From an uncultured Roseburia sp. (GTDB taxonomy: Bacteria; Bacillota; Clostridia; Lachnospirales; Lachnospiraceae): a DNA stretch of 15,017 nucleotides. Positions 1 to 4,980 of this stretch are shown in pieces (position 1 is the first letter of the stretch; each line of letters opens with the position of its first letter). The position numbers were made by a program, and so were the translations under genes. The stretch spans positions 1-15,017 of the forward strand of contig CAJUNX010000058.1 in the NCBI GenBank assembly GCA_910587865.1. The letters run 5' to 3'. Below the pieces are notes generated by a model, which had not been told where the DNA came from, searched no databases, and saw nothing but the letters and a program-made list of their open reading frames with translations.

Positions 1-11
1 TATGGAACTTT

Positions 12-65
12 AAACAGGCACTTGTTTTGTGATTGGAAACCGCAGGCAAGTGCCTGTTTCTTTTT
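12..65 (+). terminator. Intrinsic terminator at the left edge
   Basis: A perfect 13-bp stem (12-24 with 47-59, arm aaacaggcacttg) encloses a 22-nt loop and is followed by a T-rich run at 61-65. It most likely ends a gene lying to the left of the window. It also argues against starting the CHC2 gene at the in-frame ATG at 33, which lies inside this loop. Confidence 0.7.
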
Positions 66-80
66 AACAAAATTTATTGG

Positions 81-111
81 CAACGTGAGCGACATTGTGT
101 CGCCCACGTTG
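81..111 (+). other. Hairpin just upstream of the CHC2 gene ribosome binding site
   Basis: Bases 81-94 pair with 98-111 around a 3-nt loop, giving 13 bp with one A/C mismatch (positions 88 and 104). No T-run follows, so it is not a simple terminator. It lies 8 nt upstream of the AGGAGG at 120-125 of the CHC2 gene and could affect translation or mRNA stability. Its role is unknown. Confidence 0.5.
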
Positions 112-134
112 GGATTATCAGGAGGGAACGCTTA

Positions 135-458
135 TTGAACGTATTTGAAGCCGTGAAGCAGTCCGTCACCACAAGGCAGGCTGCAGAGCGTTATGGGATT
201 AAAGTAAACCGGAACGGGATGTGCGTCTGCCCGTTCCACAACGACAAGAACCCAAGCATGAAGGTTGACCGCCGCTTTTACTGTTTCGGCTGCGGAGCCA
301 CCGGGGACGTGATTGACTTTGTTTCCCGGCTCCACAGTATCGGCAGTAAAGAAGCCGCCCTCATGCTGGCGCAGGACTTCTCCATCCCCTATGAGGACGG
401 GAGGAACGCCGGGAAGGAACCTATCCGGCCACGACTGCGGAAGGAAACAGAGGAATGA
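135..458 (+). CDS. CHC2 zinc-finger (DnaG-like primase N-terminus) protein of an integrative element, probably truncated
   Basis: The chosen start is TTG at 135, nine bases after AGGAGG at 120-125, giving 107 residues. The product shows the CHC2 zinc ribbon of DnaG primases: Cys-Pro-Phe-His near residues 32-35, then Cys-Phe-Gly-Cys-Gly near 49-53, followed by a GDVIDF segment. Such proteins are common cargo of Tn1549/Tn916-like conjugative elements in gut Firmicutes and are thought to bind DNA during element replication. No primase catalytic (TOPRIM) domain is present. From memory, element homologues continue well beyond the IRPRL motif, whereas this one stops nine residues later and is followed at once by the tail of an excisionase. 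That suggests truncation by a deletion. The function is inferred from the zinc ribbon only. Confidence 0.75.
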   Translation: MNVFEAVKQSVTTRQAAERYGIKVNRNGMCVCPFHNDKNPSMKVDRRFYCFGCGATGDVIDFVSRLHSIGSKEAALMLAQDFSIPYEDGRNAGKEPIRPRLRKETEE

Positions 459-543
459 AGATTTCTATATGATGAATGGAAACAGAGTCTTGATTAAGCG
501 TGAGAAATTTGAACGGTATCTTGATCGCGCAACTGCTGTATAA
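457..543 (+). pseudogene. xis: Excisionase (Tn916 Xis-like) C-terminal remnant
   Basis: The frame covering 457-543 encodes MNGNRVLIKREKFERYLD followed by six more residues and a TAA stop. This matches the C-terminal end of Tn916 Xis, which has MNGNRIQIKRKQFEKIID in the same place, and it sits just before the integrase as xis does in Tn916. The N-terminal and helix-turn-helix part of Xis is missing: upstream sequence in this frame is out-of-frame CHC2 gene. No ribosome binding site is evident before the Met codons at 469/472. Xis normally bends the element ends for excision, so losing it would be expected to cripple excision. The remnant is judged from remembered Tn916 sequence. Confidence 0.7.
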
Positions 544-597
544 AAATATCTGAAAAAGGAAACGGCAAATTACCTGTATCCTATGATAAAGCTGTAC

Positions 598-649
598 GGA
601 GAGTCAGATTTGTGGTATGATAACTTTGCAAGTCTGACTCTCCTTTTTT
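598..649 (+). terminator. Intrinsic terminator between xis remnant and integrase
   Basis: An 11-bp stem (598-608 with 633-643, arm ggagagtcaga) is followed directly by six Ts at 644-649. The integrase ribosome binding site (AAAGGAGAG, 651-659) begins two bases later. The hairpin would limit read-through from upstream into int. In Tn916-family elements int and xis are normally close together, so this may tune integrase expression. Confidence 0.75.
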
Positions 650-664
650 GAAAGGAGAGATTCG

Positions 665-1864
665 ATGAGTGAGAAAAGAAGAGATAACCGTAATCGTATT
701 TTGCGAGAGGGCGAGTATCAGCGCTCAGATGGGAGGTATCGGTTCCGTTATATTGACGAGGACGGAAAAGAGAAAAATGTTTACAGTTGGCGTTTGGATA
801 AGAATGACACAATGCCGAAAGGCAAGAAGCGAGAGCCTTCATTGAGAGAGAAAGAAAAGCAGATTGAAGCGGATTTGTTTGACCACATCGTAACCAATGG
901 CGGCAATTACACGGTGCTTGAGTTGGTGGAGAAATATGTGTCCTTGAAAACAGGAGTCCGGCACAACACGGTTGCCGGATATAAGACAGTCATTAACGTC
1001 TTGAAAAAGGAAGCATTTGGCAGACAGCGTATTGACAAGGTACGTTTGTCAGATGCAAAAGCGTGGCTCATTAAGCTTCAGCAGGTGGACGGCAGAGGAT
1101 ATAGTTCCATTCACTCTATCCGTGGTGTTCTCAGACCGGCATTTCAGATGGCTGTAGATGATGACCTGATTCGCAAAAATCCGTTTGGCTTTGAGCTGGC
1201 ATCGGTTATTGTCAATGATTCTGTTACCAGAGAAGCGATTACCCGGAAACAGGAGAGGGATTTACTGAAATTTATCAAGGAAGATAACCATTTTTGCAGA
1301 TATTATGATGCAATATATATCCTTTTCCACACGGGACTTCGTATTTCGGAGTTTTGCGGACTGACAATACCTGACATTGAGTTTGGGGAAATGCGTATTA
1401 AGGTAGACCATCAGTTACAGCGCACATCTCAGATGGAATATGTGATTCAGGAGCCGAAAACGGAAAGCGGTGTCCGCTATGTTCCTATGACAGAAGAAGT
1501 GGCAGCGTGTTTTCGGAGAATCATTGCGAATCGGGAAACACCGAAAGTTGAGCCTATGGTAGATGGCTATATTCGTTTCCTTTGCTTGGATAAGAATGAT
1601 ATGCCAATGGTTGCCCTTCACTGGGAGAAGTATCTGGAACATATCATTGAAAAGTACAACAAGATTTACCGCATCCAGATGCCAAAAGTAACCCCTCATG
1701 TATGCAGACATATCTTTTGCTCTAATATGGCGAAGTCAGGGATGAATCCGAAGACCTTACAGTATATCATGGGTCATTCGGATATCAGCGTAACATTGAA
1801 CACCTACACCCATGTGAATTTCGATGATGCGAAAGAGGAACTGCAGCGAGTGGCGAACTCTTAA
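665..1864 (+). CDS. int: Tn916-family tyrosine recombinase/integrase
   Basis: The 399-residue length fits Tn916 Int, and the N-terminus MSEKRRDNRNRIL nearly repeats Tn916 Int. Residues 1-70 form the arm-binding AP2-like domain, about 80-180 the SAM-like core-binding domain, and about 190-390 the catalytic domain. The catalytic set is complete: Arg226 (TGLRISE), Lys265 (EPKTESG), His345 and Arg348 (PHVCRH), His371 (MGHSD) and nucleophile Tyr381. The start is ATG 665 after AAAGGAGAG. The enzyme would integrate and excise the circular element by strand exchange through a covalent phosphotyrosine. It appears intact, unlike its neighbours xis and the CHC2 gene, so integration activity may survive although excision is probably impaired. 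The gene is more AT-rich than the core genes to the right, consistent with horizontal transfer. Confidence 0.95.
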   Translation: MSEKRRDNRNRILREGEYQRSDGRYRFRYIDEDGKEKNVYSWRLDKNDTMPKGKKREPSLREKEKQIEADLFDHIVTNGGNYTVLELVEKYVSLKTGVRHNTVAGYKTVINVLKKEAFGRQRIDKVRLSDAKAWLIKLQQVDGRGYSSIHSIRGVLRPAFQMAVDDDLIRKNPFGFELASVIVNDSVTREAITRKQERDLLKFIKEDNHFCRYYDAIYILFHTGLRISEFCGLTIPDIEFGEMRIKVDHQLQRTSQMEYVIQEPKTESGVRYVPMTEEVAACFRRIIANRETPKVEPMVDGYIRFLCLDKNDMPMVALHWEKYLEHIIEKYNKIYRIQMPKVTPHVCRHIFCSNMAKSGMNPKTLQYIMGHSDISVTLNTYTHVNFDDAKEELQRVANS

Positions 1865-1870
1865 AAAGCC

Positions 1871-1956
1871 CGTTGGTAAAGCCGCTTACTTTACCAACGT
1901 ATTTACCAATTTTGCAGGGACAAATATGAGAAAGTATGAAACGATTTGAGAAAATA
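1871..1956 (+). repeat. Integrase-proximal repeat cluster, likely element end or arm sites
   Basis: Starting 7 nt after int, an 11-bp perfect stem (1871-1881 with 1889-1899) brings together an inverted and a direct copy of the box tttaccaa. A further direct copy lies at 1902-1909, 12 bp after the one at 1890-1897. Next come two copies of tgagaaa(g/a)ta at 1927-1936 and 1947-1956, spaced 20 bp. Tn916-type integrases bind short direct repeats (DR-2) near the int-proximal end of their element. I infer this is that end, with the junction to the chromosome somewhere between here and about 1975. The stem may also serve as the int transcription stop, although no clean T-run follows. Confidence 0.45.
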
Positions 1957-1974
1957 CTTTGGAAACACACAGCT

Positions 1975-2002
1975 TTGGAAGCGTTCAAAAACCCTGTAAA
2001 AT
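1975..2002 (+). promoter_or_regulatory. Candidate promoter for the phosphatase gene
   Basis: TTGGAA at 1975-1980 and TAAAAT at 1997-2002 are separated by 16 bp, a reasonable sigma-A pattern. It lies about 47 bp upstream of the phosphatase start codon and beyond the integrase repeats, so the gene could be transcribed independently of the element. Weak matches at this length can arise by chance. Confidence 0.35.
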
Positions 2003-2048
2003 CAAGCGTTTGAGAAGAAATACAGAACATTTAAGGAGTTATGGAATA

Positions 2049-2570
2049 ATGATAAAAATCCTATTTATTTGCCACGGCAATATCTGCCGCAGCCCGATCG
2101 CTGAGTTCGTTCTAAAGGACATGACCGTCCGCCAGGGTATCGCGGACGGCTTTCAGATTGCCTCTGCCGCTACCAGCAGGGAGGAGATCGGCAATCATAT
2201 CTATCCGCCCGCGAAGGCAGAACTTGCCCGCCACGGGATCGGCGGTACATGGAAGAAGGACTGCGGCCTGCCGCAGGTCACATGGCAGCAGCTTGCGGCG
2301 GAGGTGCAGGATAAGACGGCGCGGCAGATCAGGCGGGAGGATTATACGGCATTCGATTACCTGATCGCTATGGAGCGCTATAATATCCGCAATATGATGC
2401 GTGTGTTCGGAGATGATCCGGATCAGAAGATCTGCCGCCTTTTGGATTTTACCGGGCAGCCGGGAGACATTGACGACCCATGGTATACGGGAGAATTTGA
2501 CCGGGCATATCGTGAGATTGTGTGCGGCTGCGAGGGACTGCTGCGGCAGTTAGGAACGGTTCAAAAATAA
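2049..2570 (+). CDS. Low-molecular-weight protein tyrosine phosphatase with an internal insertion
   Basis: The start is ATG 2049, ten bases after AAGGAG (2033-2038); the product has 173 residues. The N-terminus carries the CX5R phosphate-binding loop of the family, CHGNICRS at residues 8-15, with Cys8 the nucleophile and Arg14 binding phosphate. The general-acid loop is DDPWY at 142-146, with Asp143 the likely acid. SAATS, the YPPA helix, TARQI and YDYLIAM-like segments follow family order. The enzyme would dephosphorylate phosphotyrosine (or phosphoarginine in some Firmicutes relatives) in the cytoplasm. Bacterial relatives are usually about 150-160 residues. The extra length here is roughly residues 65-86, inserted between HGI (62-64) and TARQ (90-93). 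The last two codons lie beyond a 15-bp repeat described separately. Confidence 0.9.
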   Translation: MIKILFICHGNICRSPIAEFVLKDMTVRQGIADGFQIASAATSREEIGNHIYPPAKAELARHGIGGTWKKDCGLPQVTWQQLAAEVQDKTARQIRREDYTAFDYLIAMERYNIRNMMRVFGDDPDQKICRLLDFTGQPGDIDDPWYTGEFDRAYREIVCGCEGLLRQLGTVQK

Positions 2571-2706
2571 TTTTTACATTTATTTTTTGCCTGCGTCTGC
2601 AAATGCTGCATTGTCATCAGCCGGTGATGACCGCATCGCTTTCTTTTTCCGTATTGACTTTGCAGACGCATTTTCTGCCGGATGCAACGTTAGTTAGGAA
2701 CGGTTC
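2548..2706 (+). repeat. 15-bp direct repeats flanking a short structured segment at the 3' end of the phosphatase gene
   Basis: The sequence agttaggaacggttc occurs perfectly at 2548-2562 (inside the last codons of the phosphatase gene) and again at 2692-2706. The 129 bp between are AT-richer and contain a nested structure: outer 12-bp arms tgcgtctgcaaa (2592-2603) and tttgcagacgca (2659-2670), and an inner 7-bp hairpin (2613-2619 with 2625-2631). The outer stem is followed by TTTT and may end phosphatase transcription. Repeats that overlap a gene end and preserve it are typical of site-specific insertion. No gene is visible inside. Confidence 0.6.
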
Positions 2707-2800
2707 CTTAAAAGGAGAGGGGCGTATTGAAACGCCTGGCAGTACTGCATGGATAAAAACGTGCCGTTTGGGATGGTGAGGACGCAAGTGAAAAAAAGTC

Positions 2801-2829
2801 TTGAAATCCATGCGGGGTTGTGTTATAAA
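2801..2829 (+). promoter_or_regulatory. Promoter of the aspS-gatCAB operon
   Basis: TTGAAA at 2801-2806 and TATAAA at 2824-2829 are separated by exactly 17 bp, a near-consensus sigma-A promoter. Transcription would begin near 2836, just before the first pairing arm of the T-box leader. The stretch from 2571 to 2800 upstream holds only the repeat structure described above and no convincing gene. Confidence 0.75.
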
Positions 2830-2836
2830 TGTTAGC

Positions 2837-3265
2837 AACATGAAACGGCAGACGGAATGAGACAGTACGGATTCCCGAAGCCGCAGCGGAAAGCGTGGAA
2901 GGAGACTCGGATCGCCAGAGGCCGACAGGAATACAGCGTCACCGACTGAGAGCGCTGTTTGGAAGAGGGGATCACGGGAACACTCTGGAGCAGACTGGCT
3001 GAACCGGATGTGTGTGGAGGGACTGGCAGCTGACAGTTTTGACCGGCACGCATGCGGGCGGCATGCCCCGGACTGGCGGAGGTAAGGATACGGCAGGATG
3101 TCAGGACGGAAAGTAGGTCAGTACGTGGGTGCGCGTTAAGCACACAGAGAGGGAGGACGGATGTCATGTTGCCGTCGTTCAAAGCGGGTGGTACCGCGGG
3201 ATATTCTGACAGATCAGAGAGATTCCGCCCCGGGAGAGCAGAGATGTTCTCCCGGGGCGTTTTTT
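2837..3265 (+). promoter_or_regulatory. T-box leader (tRNA-sensing transcription attenuator) controlling aspS-gatCAB
   Basis: The T-box core, gcgggtggtaccgcg at 3184-3198, matches the antiterminator sequence that binds the NCCA end of uncharged tRNA. It is followed by a strong terminator at 3226-3265. A candidate stem I runs from 2843-2849 pairing with 2954-2960, with a GTGGAA-like distal loop near its middle (about 2895-2900). A stem III-like hairpin (gacgg...ccgtc) directly precedes the core. Uncharged tRNA should favour antitermination and raise expression of the whole operon. I could not assign the specifier triplet: GAC (Asp) at 2944-2946 in the 3' arm of stem I is one candidate, but that region can also pair with 2863-2870. 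The 3266-3458 stretch before aspS shows no gene. Confidence 0.9.
3226..3265 (+). terminator. T-box regulated intrinsic terminator
   Basis: A perfect 12-bp GC-rich stem (3226-3237 with 3248-3259) with a 10-nt loop is followed by six Ts at 3260-3265. It lies 27 nt after the T-box core and would be the OFF state of the leader. About 190 nt of further leader follow before aspS. Confidence 0.92.
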
Positions 3266-3458
3266 AGTATGACGGGCATGCCGTTCGTCTGCGGTGAAAG
3301 CTCGCGGGGGGCGTAGCTGCCGGCAAACCCGGGAGTGACCGTTAAGGTTTACGCCGTGAGGCGTGGACGGGAAATCTCTTTCTGAACGGTATTGTTGTCT
3401 GATCCCGTCCCGCACTTTAGGATCCTGATATGTGACAGAATCAGAAAGGAGCGTACAC

Positions 3459-4787
3459 ATGGAATTTGTGACAGAAACGGTAAAAAAGGACCGGACGGGG
3501 ATCGCCGCGATTTTTGCGGGAACGCTTGTGGGAGAGCAGGTGAAGGTGGACGGGATCGTTCACGCGGTACGCGATATGGGGGAGGTCGTTTTCGTGATTT
3601 TACGAAAGCGGGACGGGCTGCTCCAGTGTGTGTCGGAAACAGGGACAAAACAGGCAGGGAAGGGGATAAAAGAGGAGTCTTCCGTATGCATTACAGGTGT
3701 AGTCAGACGAGAAGAGCGTGCGCCGGGCGGTTATGAGGTAAAGATCGGGGAGATCCGGATGCTTTCGGAGCCGGCAGAACCCTTACCATTTGCGGTTTCG
3801 AAATGGAAATTACCCGTCTCGCCAGAGACAAACCTGGATCATCGGGCCATTGCGCTGCGCAATGAAAAACAGCGTGCGCGGTTCCGGATCCAGGAGGGAA
3901 TCGTGCGCGGGTTCCGCGATTATTTATATGGGGAGGGGTTTACCGAGATTCATACCCCGAAGATTGGAGCAAAGAGTGCGGAGGGCGGGGCGAACCTGTT
4001 TAAGCTGGAATATTTTCACCGGCCGGCAGTGCTGCAGCAGAGCCCTCAGTTTTATAAGCAGATGCTTGTCGGAGTGTTTGAGCGGGTATTTGAGACGGGG
4101 CCGGTCTTTCGGGCAGAAAAGCACAGCACGAAGCGGCACTTAAACGAATACACCAGTCTTGATTTTGAGATGGGATTTATTGATGATTTTACGGAGCTCA
4201 TGGCGATGGAGACCGGTTTTCTACGGTATACGATGCGTCTTCTGGAGACGGAATATGCCAGGGAGATCGCGTTGCTTGGCGTTGCGCTGCCGGATACGGA
4301 GCGCATTCCGGTGATCCGGTTTGACGAGGCGAAGCGGCTGGCTGCGGAGGCATACGGCAGGCAGATCCGGAGTCCGTATGATCTTGAGCCGGAGGAGGAG
4401 GCGCTGATCGGCCGGTATATGAAGGAAAGGTACGGCGCGGATTTTGTGTTTGTCACGCATTACCCGTCTAAAAAGCGTCCGTTTTATGCGATGGACGATC
4501 CGGCGGATTTGAGATATACGCTGAGTTTTGATCTGCTTTTTGGCGGACTGGAGATCACGACCGGGGGCCAGCGTATCCATGATTATCAGATGCTGCTGGA
4601 CAAAATAGAAAAGCGCGGCATGACGACAGAAGGAATGGAGGCGTATCTCGAGGTGTTTCGGTGCGGGATGCCGCCGCATGGCGGACTTGGCATCGGATCA
4701 GAGCGGATGACGATGAAGCTCATCGGGGAGGACAATGTCAGAGAGACCACGCTGTTCCCCCGCGATCTGTCCCGCCTGGAGCCGTAA
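3459..4787 (+). CDS. aspS: Aspartyl-tRNA synthetase, archaeal-type, non-discriminating
   Basis: This 442-residue class II synthetase starts at ATG 3459, after AAAGGAG at 3445-3451. Residues 1-105 form the OB-fold anticodon-binding domain. The catalytic core shows QQSPQ (193-197), motif 2 GPVFRAE (214-220), LEITTGGQRIHDY (364-376) and motif 3 GLGIGSERMTM (409-419, Arg416). It lacks the large GAD insertion of the usual bacterial AspRS, so it belongs to the short archaeal/eukaryal type. His35 (GIVHAVRD) and Pro89 (RAPGGYE) occupy the two positions where non-discriminating enzymes carry His and Pro and discriminating ones Trp and Lys. It should therefore charge both tRNA-Asp and tRNA-Asn with Asp. 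Operon mates gatCAB would convert Asp-tRNA-Asn to Asn-tRNA-Asn. Expression should follow the upstream T-box. Confidence 0.95.
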   Translation: MEFVTETVKKDRTGIAAIFAGTLVGEQVKVDGIVHAVRDMGEVVFVILRKRDGLLQCVSETGTKQAGKGIKEESSVCITGVVRREERAPGGYEVKIGEIRMLSEPAEPLPFAVSKWKLPVSPETNLDHRAIALRNEKQRARFRIQEGIVRGFRDYLYGEGFTEIHTPKIGAKSAEGGANLFKLEYFHRPAVLQQSPQFYKQMLVGVFERVFETGPVFRAEKHSTKRHLNEYTSLDFEMGFIDDFTELMAMETGFLRYTMRLLETEYAREIALLGVALPDTERIPVIRFDEAKRLAAEAYGRQIRSPYDLEPEEEALIGRYMKERYGADFVFVTHYPSKKRPFYAMDDPADLRYTLSFDLLFGGLEITTGGQRIHDYQMLLDKIEKRGMTTEGMEAYLEVFRCGMPPHGGLGIGSERMTMKLIGEDNVRETTLFPRDLSRLEP

Positions 4788-4799
4788 GGAGCGAAACGC

Positions 4800-4940
4800 A
4801 TGAGACCGGGACAGATTGCGATGGAGCCTGCCCCGCCTGGCGCTACAATTGCGGAAGAAAAACAACGCGGCAGAGCCGTTGCCGGCCGGACCCGGACATC
4901 ACGGGCGCGTCAGAAAAAGGATGTTCCCCGGCCGGCATGA
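4800..4940 (+). CDS. Possible small basic protein between aspS and the NUDIX-GatC gene
   Basis: ATG 4800 lies eight bases after AAGGAG (4786-4791), which itself overlaps the aspS stop codon. The frame runs 46 codons to TGA 4938-4940. The product would be Arg/Lys/Ala/Pro-rich with no recognisable domain or membrane segment. Its stop overlaps the ATG at 4937 of the next tiny frame as ATGA. I do not recognise it. It could be a real small protein, a translational relay, or chance in a GC-rich spacer. Confidence 0.25.
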   Translation: MRPGQIAMEPAPPGATIAEEKQRGRAVAGRTRTSRARQKKDVPRPA

Positions 4941-4978
4941 CCGAAGCGGAATATGAGCAAAGCAGAAATGAGGAATGA
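4937..4978 (+). other. 13-codon mini-ORF overlapping both neighbours as ATGA
   Basis: ATG 4937 overlaps the stop of the 46-codon frame and the TGA at 4976-4978 overlaps an ATG at 4975 in the NUDIX-GatC frame, each as ATGA. The 13-residue peptide is acidic (MTEAEYEQSRNEE). If translated, its main effect could be to deliver ribosomes to the downstream gene. There is no independent evidence of expression. Confidence 0.25.
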
Positions 4979-4980
4979 CA

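Noticed and set aside
33..134. N-terminal extension of the CHC2 protein from ATG 33
   Set aside because: The extension lies across the terminator loop and hairpin, has no zinc-finger family similarity and no ribosome binding site, whereas TTG 135 has an ideal AGGAGG.
1959..2048. In-frame upstream start for the phosphatase
   Set aside because: The 30 added residues are unlike the family, which begins just before the CX5R loop, and ATG 2049 has AAGGAG at good spacing.
2727..2756. Nine-codon frame MKRLAVLHG with TTG start and AAGGAG upstream
   Set aside because: It lies upstream of the operon promoter, uses a rare start and is too short to support without expression data.
3432..3458. GTG start nine codons upstream in aspS
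   Set aside because: It has no ribosome binding site, and the AAAGGAG at 3445-3451 sits inside that extension and serves ATG 3459.
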